This document shows positions 16,035-25,416 of a stretch of 64,000 bases of DNA, in pieces. Origin of the DNA: Marinobacter segnicrescens (lineage in GTDB: Bacteria > Pseudomonadota > Gammaproteobacteria > Pseudomonadales > Oleiphilaceae); the NCBI RefSeq assembly GCF_900111555.1, contig NZ_FOHZ01000010.1:62001-126000 (forward strand). Reading direction: 5' to 3'. The notes beneath the pieces were generated by a model. It searched no databases and was not told the origin of the DNA. It saw nothing but the letters and a program-made list of their open reading frames with translations. The position numbers were made by a program, and so were the translations under genes. The stretch's first letter is position 1, and the number at the start of each line of letters is the position of its first letter.

Positions 16035-18816
16035 AGCTGAAATGGAAACCCTGGTACCGGCCCTGTCAATTACTGGCGCCAGCTGTCAGGGTTGCGCCAA
16101 AAAGATCCGGGCGGCCCTGGAGCCCCTTACCGGCAGCACTGACCGCGTTGAAGTGGACCTGGAGAACCAGACCGTGGCACTGCCAGCTGATACCGACCTG
16201 GCCGATGCGGCCCAGCGGGTCACCGATGCCGGCTACCCGGCTGAACCCCTGTGGCAGCCGGCACTCTCGGTTTCCGGTGCTACCTGCCAGGGTTGTGCCC
16301 GCAAGATTCGCAACGCCCTGGAACCACTAACCGGCGCGCCGGAGCGCACCCATGTGGATCTGGAAAAGCAGACCATTCTGCTGATGCCCGGTATTGACCG
16401 GAACGACGCGGCTGAACGAGTAACGGAAGCCGGGTACCCGGCACGGCCCCTGAACGACGAAGAGCCCGTCGAACCGGAGCAGCCAGAGCAGCCAGAGCAG
16501 GAAACAAACAGGACCCACAAAACACCTGAGCACGACGAAACTCCGGAAGCGGATTTACCGGCGCCAGCCAGCAACGATGACCAGGTGCAACTCTCGGTGA
16601 CCGGTGCCACCTGCGCCTCCTGCGTGGCCACCATCGAAAAGGCCCTGATGTCCGTCAAGGGCGTGACCGGCGCCCATATGAACCTGGCCGACAACACCGC
16701 CACCGCCACCGGCGACGCCGACCCCGATGCCCTGGTGCAGGCCGTGGAAAGTTCCGGCTATGGCGCCAGCGTGATTGAAGACCCCGACGCCGCCGATGAA
16801 CAGAAGCAGGCCCAGGACCGCAATCAGTATCGGGACATGATGGTCAAGATGGCCGTCAGCCTTGGCCTGGGTATCGGGCTTATGGCCTATGGCATGGGCT
16901 TCGGTTCCATGATGATCAGCGATGCCAACCAGCTGACCTGGATCAACCTGGGCATACTGACCTTCGCCGTCATGGTCGTCACCGGCGGGCATTTCTACGT
17001 GGGTGCGGCCAAGGCCTTCCGCCACCACAACGCCAACATGGACACACTGATTGCCCTGGGTACCGGCACCGCCTGGCTCTACTCCATGGTGGTCTCATTA
17101 TTCCCGGACGTGTTCCCGGATATGGCCCGCCACGTCTACTTCGAGGCGTCGGCCATGATTATCGGCCTGATCAACCTGGGCCAGGCCCTGGAGTTGCGGG
17201 CCAAGGGCAAGACATCAGAAGCGGTGCGGCGCTTGCTGGACCTGCGGGCCAAGACCGCCCGAGTGATCCGGGATGGTGAGGAGCAGGACATTCCTGTCGA
17301 ACAGGTGCGCAAGGGCGACCAGATCCGCGTGCGGCCCGGTGAGAAGCTGCCGGTGGATGGCATTATCGTTGACGGTAGCACCCGCATCGACGAGAGCATG
17401 CTGACCGGCGAACCCATGCCGGTCAACAAGGCCAGCGGTGACGAGGTTTCCGCCGGCACCCTGAATACCCATGGTTCCATCGTCTACGAAGCGACCCGTG
17501 TGGGCAGCGAAACAGCCCTTGCCCAGATCATCCGGCTGGTGAAAAAGGCCCAGGGTTCCAAGCCGGCCATCGGCCGGCTGGCTGACAGGATCTCTGCCGT
17601 ATTCGTGCCCAGTGTCATGCTGATCGCCGTGGTCACCGCCCTCGCCTGGTTCAACTTCGGCCCTGACCCGCGGGTGGTCCATATGATGGTGGCGGCCACC
17701 ACCGTGCTGATCATCGCCTGCCCCTGTGCGCTGGGACTGGCCACCCCAATGTCGGTCATTGTCGGTGTTGGCAAGGCGGCAGAGTATGGTGCCCTGATTC
17801 GTCAGGGGGATGCCCTGCAAACTGCCGGCAAGCTGGACCTGGTAATCCTGGACAAGACCGGCACCATTACCGAAGGTCACCCGGCGGTTACCCATGTCCA
17901 CGCCGCGGAAGGTGACCAAGCCGAACTGCTGGCGCTGGCCGCAGGCCTGGAGCAGCACTCCGAGCACCCCCTGGCAGAGGCCATTCTCGAAAGGGCAAAG
18001 TCCGATGGGGCAGCCAAACGTTCCGTCACTGGCTTCGAAGCCCTGAACGGCAAGGGCGTACAGGGCGAGCTGGACGGCGAGCCCCTGCGGTTGGGCAACC
18101 GGCGCTGGCTGGAAGGCGTAGGCATCGACTTGTCTGACCTGGACAGTGCCGCCCGCACCATTACCGATGAGGCCGGCACGCCGCTGTTCCTGTCCCGGGG
18201 TAACCGGGCGCTGGGCGTAATCGGGGTGGCCGACGCGATAAAGCAAGACTCCGAAGCGGCTATCCGGCGCCTGCACGATGCGGGGATCCGGGTCATGATG
18301 GTGACCGGTGACGTGCAAGCCACCGCCGAAGCCATCGCCCGCAAGGCCGGGATTGACGATATTCGCGCCGAAGTTCTGCCCGAAGACAAGGCAGCTATTG
18401 TGGAAGAAATGCGCCGCAAGGGCCACACGGTGGCCATGGTGGGAGACGGTATCAACGACGCACCGGCACTGGCGGCGGCAGACGTCGGCTTTGCCATCGG
18501 TACCGGTACTGACGTCGCCATCGAAAGTGCCGCCATCACCCTGATGCGAGGATCGCTCCACGGGGTGGCGGACGCCATACAGATCTCCCGCGCCACCGTC
18601 CGCAACATTCACCAGAACCTGTTCGGTGCCTTTATCTACAACACCCTGGGCATTCCCATTGCCGCCGGGGTGCTGTATCCAGTCTGGGGTGTGCTGATGA
18701 GCCCGATCCTGGCAGGCGCCGCCATGTCACTGTCATCCGTCACCGTGGTCACCAACGCCAACCGGTTACGACTTTTCAAACCCCGTCACGAATCCGAAAC
18801 GCAGGAGGGGAACTGA
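16027..18816 (+). CDS. copA: Copper-exporting P1B-type ATPase with three HMA domains
   Basis: Exports monovalent copper (or silver) from the cytoplasm; 929 residues. Three N-terminal metal-binding domains: CQGC at 20-23, CQGC at 87-90, and CASC at 196-199 after an acidic linker with [10 protein letters not shown]. The ATPase core has eight membrane segments, the transport motif CPC (565-567), DKTGT (Asp609), the HP motif in SEHPLAEA and [11 protein letters not shown] and the context identify copper rather than zinc or cadmium. The first two HMA domains are close copies (ALEPLTG and VTDAGYPA or VTEAGYPA repeated), suggesting duplication. The ATG overlaps the merR end with GAGGAGG upstream; the stop overlaps the next ATG (TGATG). 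Confidence 0.93.
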   Translation: MAEAEMETLVPALSITGASCQGCAKKIRAALEPLTGSTDRVEVDLENQTVALPADTDLADAAQRVTDAGYPAEPLWQPALSVSGATCQGCARKIRNALEPLTGAPERTHVDLEKQTILLMPGIDRNDAAERVTEAGYPARPLNDEEPVEPEQPEQPEQETNRTHKTPEHDETPEADLPAPASNDDQVQLSVTGATCASCVATIEKALMSVKGVTGAHMNLADNTATATGDADPDALVQAVESSGYGASVIEDPDAADEQKQAQDRNQYRDMMVKMAVSLGLGIGLMAYGMGFGSMMISDANQLTWINLGILTFAVMVVTGGHFYVGAAKAFRHHNANMDTLIALGTGTAWLYSMVVSLFPDVFPDMARHVYFEASAMIIGLINLGQALELRAKGKTSEAVRRLLDLRAKTARVIRDGEEQDIPVEQVRKGDQIRVRPGEKLPVDGIIVDGSTRIDESMLTGEPMPVNKASGDEVSAGTLNTHGSIVYEATRVGSETALAQIIRLVKKAQGSKPAIGRLADRISAVFVPSVMLIAVVTALAWFNFGPDPRVVHMMVAATTVLIIACPCALGLATPMSVIVGVGKAAEYGALIRQGDALQTAGKLDLVILDKTGTITEGHPAVTHVHAAEGDQAELLALAAGLEQHSEHPLAEAILERAKSDGAAKRSVTGFEALNGKGVQGELDGEPLRLGNRRWLEGVGIDLSDLDSAARTITDEAGTPLFLSRGNRALGVIGVADAIKQDSEAAIRRLHDAGIRVMMVTGDVQATAEAIARKAGIDDIRAEVLPEDKAAIVEEMRRKGHTVAMVGDGINDAPALAAADVGFAIGTGTDVAIESAAITLMRGSLHGVADAIQISRATVRNIHQNLFGAFIYNTLGIPIAAGVLYPVWGVLMSPILAGAAMSLSSVTVVTNANRLRLFKPRHESETQEGN

Positions 18817-18926
18817 TGACAACAGTGCTAGTCAACCTTGCAGGACTGGTATTAATGGGCGCCATCGTCTGGTGGTTCTGGCTCTCGGAATCCGGCGATG
18901 CCGGCACCCAACACGATCATCATTGA
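18816..18926 (+). CDS. 36-residue single-pass membrane protein with histidine tail
   Basis: Short gene whose ATG overlaps the copA TGA. The product starts [20 protein letters not shown] and ends QHDHH: one membrane helix (about 4-24) and a short histidine-containing tail. GGAGGGG ten bases upstream of the ATG gives a clear ribosome-binding site. The end is 10 bp from the DUF411 start codon. Coupling to copA, size and the metal-ligand tail suggest an accessory copper membrane peptide; no named family is recognised. Confidence 0.65.
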   Translation: MTTVLVNLAGLVLMGAIVWWFWLSESGDAGTQHDHH

Positions 18927-18936
18927 GGACCACACC

Positions 18937-19383
18937 ATGAAGAAACTGACCATTGCCCTGGGCCTGGCGGCCGTCCTGACCACCGGCCAGGGCGCCTGGG
19001 CCGAGGACGACCTGAACATCAAGGTCTACAAATCACCCACCTGTGGCTGCTGTGGCGACTGGGTAGATCATCTTGAAGAAAATGGCTTCGAAGTGGACGT
19101 CACAGACACCAACAACATGAACCAGGTAAAAATGGACGCTGGCCTGACGCCACAGCTGGCCAGTTGCCACACCGCTTTCATCGATGACTATGTCATCGAA
19201 GGCCATGTGCCGGCAGCCGATATCCGCCGGCTTGTGGAAGACAAGCCCATGGCCCATGGTCTCAGCGTGCCCGGCATGCCCGCAGGCTCACCGGGTATGG
19301 AAATGGGTGACCGCAAGGACAACTACCAGGTGCTGTTGTTCAACAAGGCCGGCCAGACCCGGGTGTTTGCCGACTACCACTGA
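18937..19383 (+). CDS. DUF411 periplasmic metal-binding protein
   Basis: A 148-residue secreted protein with signal peptide (MKKLTIALGLAAVLTTGQGAWA) and the DUF411 signature YKSPTCGCCGDWVDHL, whose cysteines probably bind copper. Further family elements are ASCHTAFIDDYVIEGHVPAADI and the methionine-rich GMPAGSPGMEMG near the C-terminus, another possible copper site. DUF411 proteins often accompany copper or silver resistance genes. ATG 18937 starts the signal peptide with GAGG upstream. It is the last gene of the merR-copA operon, with a hairpin downstream. Confidence 0.85.
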   Translation: MKKLTIALGLAAVLTTGQGAWAEDDLNIKVYKSPTCGCCGDWVDHLEENGFEVDVTDTNNMNQVKMDAGLTPQLASCHTAFIDDYVIEGHVPAADIRRLVEDKPMAHGLSVPGMPAGSPGMEMGDRKDNYQVLLFNKAGQTRVFADYH

Positions 19384-19448
19384 CGGTGAGCCTCATCCAT
19401 CCGCATGGAACCGGTGGTACCGGTAAGGCTGATCTCTGGAATATGGCA

Positions 19449-19480
19449 GAAAATCCTGTCGTTCGAATCGGCAGGTTTTC
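19449..19480 (+). terminator. Terminator-like hairpin after the copper operon
   Basis: Stem GAAAATCCTG(T)CG / CG(G)CAGGTTTTC with a 7-nt loop (TTCGAAT), 65 bp after the DUF411 stop. The A-rich and T-rich sides make it usable on both strands. No long T-tract follows. Confidence 0.55.
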
Positions 19481-19545
19481 TACGCATAGAGCGCAGCCTG
19501 GTCTATCATGGACTCACCTGACCCCAAGCCGGAAGGATTACCGCC

Positions 19546-21279
19546 TTGAGCCTGAAAACCCGCATCCTTGGCCTGACGGCACTGCTGATCATGGCAGCCT
19601 CAGCTGCCTCATGGCTGGCCTATCGCGCCCTCTCGGAAGATATTATTGAACGCTGGGGTCAGCAGGTTGCCGAGATCCAGGTTCGTTACGACAGTGCACG
19701 GTTGCTGCAATCCCTTGAACGGGAGATCGGCCTGGCCCGCCAGATGGCTGACTCTGCGACCCTGATCCAGTGGGCCCGGAACCCGGATGACCCTGCCCTG
19801 GAGGCCGCGGCAATCCAGCAGATGGAGAGCTTCCGGGCCAACTTCCGCGACAACAGCTATTTCGTCGCCCTCCGGGAATCCGGTCGCTATTACTTCAACA
19901 ACCAGGCCAACGACTACGCTGATAACCAGTTCCGTTACGTGCTCAATCCCGATGACCCGGACGATGCCTGGTTTTACCAGCTGATTGAGGAGGGCCGCGA
20001 CTTCCACCTGAATGTGAACCCGGATACCGAGTTGGGCGTTACCAAGCTCTGGATCGATGTGCTGATGCGTGGCCCGGAAGGTGAGATTCTGGGCATGGTG
20101 GGTACCGGAATGGACCTGGATAAGTTCCTGCAGGATATCGTGGACATTGGACAGGACGGCATCACTACCCTGTTTGTCGACTACAATGGTGCCATCCAGC
20201 TGTACCGGGACCGCAACTACATCGACTTTGCCAGCATCATCAAGCCCGAGGGCCAGAAGAATACGGTCGACCTGCTGTTCGAGTCACCGGACGACCAGAA
20301 GAAAGTATTGGGCATGCTGCAGATGCTCAAGAACGAAGGTGGCCGCGAAGGGGCCGTCGCCAGCAGCTTTGTTGAGGTGGATGGTCGCAAGCACCTGGCA
20401 GGGGTCGCCTACCTGCCCGCCATTGGCTGGTTCGAGATTACCCTGCTGGACCTGCAAACCCTGCTGCCGGTGAGTTACCTTTGGCCACTGGTGGGGGTTT
20501 TCCTGGCCACCCTGATGGTCAGCCTGTTGCTGTTCCACTGGTTGATCAGCCGCCGGGTGCTGAGCCCGGTACTTGCGCTGGAAGGGGCGGTGTACCAGGT
20601 AAAGCAGGGCAATTTCCAGCTGCCGCCCCTGCCCAAGCCGGATAACGAGATTGGCAGGCTCAGCACCCATTTCGAGGCCATGACCGCCAGTCTGAAAACC
20701 ATTAACGACGATCTCAAGGGACAGGTAGACGAGCGCACCCGGGACCTGCACCGGCTTGCCCGCATGGATCCCCTGACGGAACTCGGCAACCGGCGGGCCC
20801 TGGACGAACTGTTCAGCGCCGAGATTGAACGAAGCCACCGCCAGGGCACCGGCTTCGGTGTGCTATGGCTCGACATTGATCACTTCAAGGGCATCAACGA
20901 CGAACAGGGGCATCAGAGTGGCGATGCCATCCTGTGCGATGTCGCCCATTGGCTGCGGGCGAGCCTGCGCCCCTATGACCAGGCTGGCCGCTGGGGTGGT
21001 GATGAGTTCGTGGTGATCCTTGCGCCCTGCGACGCCCATACCCTCAGTCATATCGGCCAGCGTATACGCACCCATATTGAAAGCCAGAGCCGGGCCATGG
21101 GCATGCCGGTGACCGTAAGCATTGGCGGCCACCTCGCCCAGCCGGGGGAACCGCTGGATGAAATTCTGAGGCAAGCCGACCAGGCCCTCTATCGGGCCAA
21201 GCAGGCAGGCCGGAACCAGCTGGTCACCAGCGATGCACTGCCCGAAACGGCTACTCAGCACGAACCGAGCGAAACCTGA
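19546..21279 (+). CDS. Membrane diguanylate cyclase with Cache-like sensor
   Basis: Makes cyclic di-GMP; 577 residues. N-terminal helix (about 8-26), a long periplasmic sensor of the double-Cache kind (YYFNNQANDYADNQFRY, VGTGMDLDKFLQDIV), a second helix (about 308-332), a HAMP-like stretch, a coiled coil and a GGDEF domain. The active-site motif is intact (484-488), and RPYD at 475-478 forms the product-inhibition site five residues upstream. The start is TTG at 19546, preceded by GGAAGGA eight bases upstream. No EAL domain is present, so the enzyme is probably a feedback-inhibited cyclase. The sensed ligand is unknown. Confidence 0.88.
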   Translation: MSLKTRILGLTALLIMAASAASWLAYRALSEDIIERWGQQVAEIQVRYDSARLLQSLEREIGLARQMADSATLIQWARNPDDPALEAAAIQQMESFRANFRDNSYFVALRESGRYYFNNQANDYADNQFRYVLNPDDPDDAWFYQLIEEGRDFHLNVNPDTELGVTKLWIDVLMRGPEGEILGMVGTGMDLDKFLQDIVDIGQDGITTLFVDYNGAIQLYRDRNYIDFASIIKPEGQKNTVDLLFESPDDQKKVLGMLQMLKNEGGREGAVASSFVEVDGRKHLAGVAYLPAIGWFEITLLDLQTLLPVSYLWPLVGVFLATLMVSLLLFHWLISRRVLSPVLALEGAVYQVKQGNFQLPPLPKPDNEIGRLSTHFEAMTASLKTINDDLKGQVDERTRDLHRLARMDPLTELGNRRALDELFSAEIERSHRQGTGFGVLWLDIDHFKGINDEQGHQSGDAILCDVAHWLRASLRPYDQAGRWGGDEFVVILAPCDAHTLSHIGQRIRTHIESQSRAMGMPVTVSIGGHLAQPGEPLDEILRQADQALYRAKQAGRNQLVTSDALPETATQHEPSET

Positions 21280-21395
21280 GGCCACCGAAATTCGCGGGTT
21301 ACCGGCACTGAATCTCAACCACAGACCATCTGACTCAGCCAGCCATAACCGGTATACTCCCGCCAACAGTCACTCTTACCAGCCAGGTTTCATTC

Positions 21396-23381
21396 ATGCT
21401 TAATGCCGACGCGCTCAACCAGTTGCGCCAGCTCAAAACCGACATCAAGGAACACAAGGTGATCTACCCCGGCACCGTCAAGGCCACCAACGGTCGATTC
21501 GGGTTTGTGGCACTGGACGAGGGCCGCGACGTGTTCCTGCCGCCCGAGGAAATGCAGAAAGTCCTGCCCGGCGACCGTATCACCGTCTCCGAAGTGTCCG
21601 GTGAAAAGGGCCGGACCCAGGGCATCGTCGAGGAACTGCTGGAAACCAGCCTTGACACCTTCGTGGGCCGCTACCTGGTAAAGGGAAAGGGGCACTTTGT
21701 GGCGCCTGAAACCCCCGGCATTGGTCGCTGGATCTTTATTCCGCCCAAAGAGCGTAACGACGCAAAGCCGGATGACTTCATCTACTGCCGTATACTTCGC
21801 CACCCCATCAAGGACGGCAAGGGCCAGGCCCAGGTTATCCGGGTGATCGGCAAGGCTGGTGAGCCGGGCATAGAGCGTAACTTTACCCTCGCCAGTTTCG
21901 ACATGGACGATGCGTTTCCCGAAGCGGTGGAAGAAATGGCAGCCGGACTATCGGAAGATTCCATCACGCCCTTGCGGGAAGGCCGTGAGGACCGCACTGG
22001 TCAGCCCTACGTCACCATCGACAGCCCGGGCACCCAGGACATGGACGACGCCCTGCTGGCCGAACCCAACGCGACGGGTTGGCGCCTGTCGGTGGCTATC
22101 GCCGACCCCACTGCGCTGATTCCGGAAGGGTCCCCTGCTGACGCCGAAGCCCGTAACCGTGCCACTGCCATCTACTTTCCCGGCGAACCGCGCCCCATGC
22201 TGCCGGAAGCCATTAGCACGCGGCTGTGCTCATTGATGCCGGACACCGACCGACTCGCCCTGGTGTGCGACCTTCAGGTGAATAACGACGGCAGCCTTGG
22301 CGAGTTCAGTTTCCACCGGGCGGTTATCCGGTCCCGCGGCAAGCTCAGCTATGAGCTGGTCAGCCAGCTGCTTGAAGACCAGCACAACGAGGAAACCGAT
22401 GCCCTGGCACCGGAGGTCACCAACAACCTGGACCAGCTTCACCAGGCGGCCACGGCACTGCGCAAATGGCGCTCGGACCATGCCCTGCTGAACGGCGACC
22501 GACCCGAATTCCGCCTGCGGCTGGACGAGAACCGACGCATCCGTGCCATCGAGCCAGCTGTCCAGAATGAAGCCCACCGGCTGGTGGAAGAATGCATGGT
22601 CGCCGCCAACCGCTGTGTCGCAGATTTCCTTGCCCGGCAGGACCACGGGTTGTTTATTGCCCATCCGGGCCTGCGAGACGACCGCGCCGATAACATTCGC
22701 ACCCTGCTGGAGCGCTATGCACCGGAACTGGCAAGCATCGACCCCGCCACCCCGGAAGGCTTCCGTGAACTGATGGTGCGGACGTCAGACCTCGACGTGG
22801 AAGTACCGGTGAGAACCATCATCGCACGCCAGCTGGCACGGGCCGAGATGGTATTCGAGGCAGCACCCCACCAGGGCATGGGGCTGCCTGCCTACACCAC
22901 GTTTACCTCTCCCTTGCGGCGTTACGTGGATTTCTACGTGCACCGGCTGATCAAGGCAGCCCTTTGGGATGAGCAACACGACCGGCTGGCGGAAGAGGGC
23001 CTGAACAGCCTGCAGTCCGCCCAGATGCAGGCGCGCCAGGCATCCAACTCCCTGGAAAGCTGGCTCAAGAGTGATTACGCACGTCAGCTGGATAGCGCCG
23101 CCACCTTCACCGGAGTCATCACCCGTACCGTACCTGCCGGTTTTTTCGTGCGGCTGGACAGCAACGGGCTGGAAGGCTTTGTCAGCTGCAAGACCCTGTC
23201 AGGCAAGTTCAGCTTTGATCCGGTTACCCTGCGCCTGGAAGCCACCAAGGGTGCCCGGACCTTCCAGCTGGACCAGGCGGTCACTGTAAAGCTGGCAGGT
23301 ATTGATGAGGAGCGTCGCCAGATCAACCTGGAACTGGTTGCTGACACCGTTGACCAGGCGCCGACTCGCTCTGAAGAGTGA
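21396..23381 (+). CDS. rnb: Exoribonuclease II
   Basis: Degrades RNA 3' to 5' in the cytoplasm; 661 residues, close to the 644 of E. coli RNase II and much shorter than RNase R. N-terminal cold-shock domains (GTVKATNGRFGFVAL), the RNB catalytic domain and a C-terminal S1 domain (FTGVITRTVPAGFFVRL). The four catalytic aspartates are visible in IDSPGTQDMDD (Asp209, 215, 217, 218), at exactly the spacing of E. coli 201, 207, 209, 210. TSPLRRYVDFYVHRLI further supports an active enzyme. It is a single gene, with the next gene convergent. Confidence 0.93.
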   Translation: MLNADALNQLRQLKTDIKEHKVIYPGTVKATNGRFGFVALDEGRDVFLPPEEMQKVLPGDRITVSEVSGEKGRTQGIVEELLETSLDTFVGRYLVKGKGHFVAPETPGIGRWIFIPPKERNDAKPDDFIYCRILRHPIKDGKGQAQVIRVIGKAGEPGIERNFTLASFDMDDAFPEAVEEMAAGLSEDSITPLREGREDRTGQPYVTIDSPGTQDMDDALLAEPNATGWRLSVAIADPTALIPEGSPADAEARNRATAIYFPGEPRPMLPEAISTRLCSLMPDTDRLALVCDLQVNNDGSLGEFSFHRAVIRSRGKLSYELVSQLLEDQHNEETDALAPEVTNNLDQLHQAATALRKWRSDHALLNGDRPEFRLRLDENRRIRAIEPAVQNEAHRLVEECMVAANRCVADFLARQDHGLFIAHPGLRDDRADNIRTLLERYAPELASIDPATPEGFRELMVRTSDLDVEVPVRTIIARQLARAEMVFEAAPHQGMGLPAYTTFTSPLRRYVDFYVHRLIKAALWDEQHDRLAEEGLNSLQSAQMQARQASNSLESWLKSDYARQLDSAATFTGVITRTVPAGFFVRLDSNGLEGFVSCKTLSGKFSFDPVTLRLEATKGARTFQLDQAVTVKLAGIDEERRQINLELVADTVDQAPTRSEE

Positions 23382-23406
23382 CTGATGGCCGGGCCCGGGC
23401 AAGGGC

Positions 23407-24330
23407 TCAGCGGCTGACGCTGGGCTCGCCCTTGCCGGCTTCCGCCAGCATTCGCTCCAGCCGTTGATCCTTTTCCCGCCACAGATTTCCCAACCAGTCC
23501 TTGAGCTGACGACGGTATTCGGCGTCTTTGGCGTAGTCCCGGCCCTTGAGGGCGTCCGGAATCGGGTGGGTATGGATTTCCATACGCACCTCGCTGACCC
23601 GGCCGCAAACGAAATCCCAGAAACTGGGCGCGCCACCGGGATAGGCAATAGTCACGTCCACCAGGGTTTCCATGGCGTCCCCCATGGCATCCAGCACAAA
23701 TCCGACGCCTCCGGCCTTGGGCTGCAGCAGGTGCTGATAGCGGGATTTCTGCTTACGGTGCTTCTCGGGCGTAAAGCGGGTGCCCTCGACAAAGTTCATA
23801 ACGCTGACCGGCGTAAAGCGGAACTTCTCACAGGCCTTGCGGGTGGTCGCCAGATCCTGTCCGCGCTTTTCCGGGTGCTTTAACAGGTACTGGGGGGAAT
23901 GCCGCTTCATGAAGGGGAAGTCCAGCCCCCACCAGGCGATACCGATCACCGGCACCCAGATCAGCTCCTTCTTCAGGAAGAACTTGAGAAACGGTGCCCG
24001 CCGATTGAACACCCACTGCATCGCCAGGATATCCACCCAGCTCTGATGATTGCTCAGCACCAGGTACCAGCTTTCCCGCTCCAGTTCCTCGGCGCCGGTG
24101 ACGTACCAGCGGGTGCGCTGGGTCAGGCGCATCCAGGCATTGTTACCGGCCACCCAGTTCTCGGCCACCCAGATAATCAGGCGGGTACAGCCGACCCGGA
24201 AACCCTTGTGGGGCACGATCAGCTTGAGCAGGGCCGGTATGTAGAGAAAAAGCGCCCAGAACAGGGTATTGAGAATCAACAGGGTGACCGCAATCACGCC
24301 AATCAGGGGCTTAGGCAGGAATCCCAGCAT
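23407..24330 (-). CDS. Membrane 1-acyl-glycerol-3-phosphate acyltransferase, YihG type
   Basis: PlsC-family acyltransferase, 307 residues, predicted to acylate lysophosphatidic acid at the inner membrane. An N-terminal membrane segment (about 5-40) precedes motif I (NHQSWVD, the catalytic His/Asp pair) and motif III (FVEGTRF). Length and the sequence around these motifs resemble the YihG/YcbN-type paralogues rather than the short PlsC. It converges on rnb, 25 bp apart, and is divergent from a LysR gene over 89 bp. Confidence 0.85.
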   Translation of the reverse strand: MLGFLPKPLIGVIAVTLLILNTLFWALFLYIPALLKLIVPHKGFRVGCTRLIIWVAENWVAGNNAWMRLTQRTRWYVTGAEELERESWYLVLSNHQSWVDILAMQWVFNRRAPFLKFFLKKELIWVPVIGIAWWGLDFPFMKRHSPQYLLKHPEKRGQDLATTRKACEKFRFTPVSVMNFVEGTRFTPEKHRKQKSRYQHLLQPKAGGVGFVLDAMGDAMETLVDVTIAYPGGAPSFWDFVCGRVSEVRMEIHTHPIPDALKGRDYAKDAEYRRQLKDWLGNLWREKDQRLERMLAEAGKGEPSVSR

Positions 24331-24419
24331 CTTGTCGTCCGTTTTCCGGTGTTATAAGGCGTGCATCATAACAATGGAGGCCTCGATTGGGCAGGCCTAT
24401 AGCGTGCTACACTGCATTC

Positions 24420-25322
24420 ATGAAATCCGTTGATCAATTCCACCTTGATACCCGCTCCCTGGAGGTCTTCCTGGCCGTACTCCGGGCGAACAGTGTCTCC
24501 CGGGCGGCAGTGTCCCTGGGTATGAGCCAGTCCGCGGTCAGTCACACCCTTGAGCGGCTACGACAGACCCTCGGCGACCCGCTCTTCGTGAAATCCGGCC
24601 GGGGTATTGCACCGACCCGCTATGCCCTCAAAACCGGGCCCCATATCCAGCAAATCCTGGATGAACTGCGCGCCCTGTCCGCCGGTCCCCCATTCGAGCC
24701 AGCCTCGGCCGAATTTACCTTCACCATTGCCGCCAACGATTATCAGCGGGACCTGTTACTGCCGCCGTTGATGAAGCAGCTAGCCCTGGAGGCCCCTGGC
24801 ATCCGGCTGCAGGTGGTCCCTTCAGGTATTCCCGGACCGGAACTGCTGAGGGAGGATGTGTGCGACCTGATCATTACCCCCCACGCACCCGATACCGGTG
24901 ACATTATCCAGAAAGGGCTGCTCCGGGATCAGATGGTGATTTTCTACGACCCCTCCGTGCAGTCCGCTCCGGCCACCCTGGCGGAGTATCTCCGGGCACG
25001 GCATGTGGATGTGCTGTTCGGCACGGGTGAGCGCACCGGGCTTGAGAATGCCCTGCGGGCGCGGGGGCTTAGCCGTAATATCGCCGTTACCGTCTCCAAC
25101 TTCTCGGGACTGCCGGAATTCCTGCGCGGTACAGACCTGGTGGCTTCCGCCCCGTCCCGCATGCAACACCAGCTGTTGCGGGGCTTTGCCACGGCGCCCC
25201 TGCCCTTTGACTACCGGGACGTGCACCTCCTGATGATCTGGCACCAGCGCTACCAGACCGACAGCGGCCATCGCTGGCTGCGTAACCGGTTGGCCGCTGT
25301 GGCAAGGGATCTTGGCCATTAA
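24420..25322 (+). CDS. LysR-family transcriptional regulator
   Basis: DNA-binding regulator of 300 residues. The N-terminal helix-turn-helix is typical (SLEVFLAVLRANSVSRAAVSL, SQSAVSHTLERLRQTLGDPLF), followed by the periplasmic-binding-like effector domain. The start at 24420 matches the family N-terminus. It precedes a Bcr/CflA transporter by 94 bp in the same direction, which it may regulate. The effector is unknown. Confidence 0.88.
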   Translation: MKSVDQFHLDTRSLEVFLAVLRANSVSRAAVSLGMSQSAVSHTLERLRQTLGDPLFVKSGRGIAPTRYALKTGPHIQQILDELRALSAGPPFEPASAEFTFTIAANDYQRDLLLPPLMKQLALEAPGIRLQVVPSGIPGPELLREDVCDLIITPHAPDTGDIIQKGLLRDQMVIFYDPSVQSAPATLAEYLRARHVDVLFGTGERTGLENALRARGLSRNIAVTVSNFSGLPEFLRGTDLVASAPSRMQHQLLRGFATAPLPFDYRDVHLLMIWHQRYQTDSGHRWLRNRLAAVARDLGH

Positions 25323-25416
25323 TCGATTTCGTGCATGGATTCTATGATCGGGCCGGTCGTTATCTTTGCAGCCACTCGCCGTATAGTGGTGCTCCCATTT
25401 AAAGACCGGAATATCC

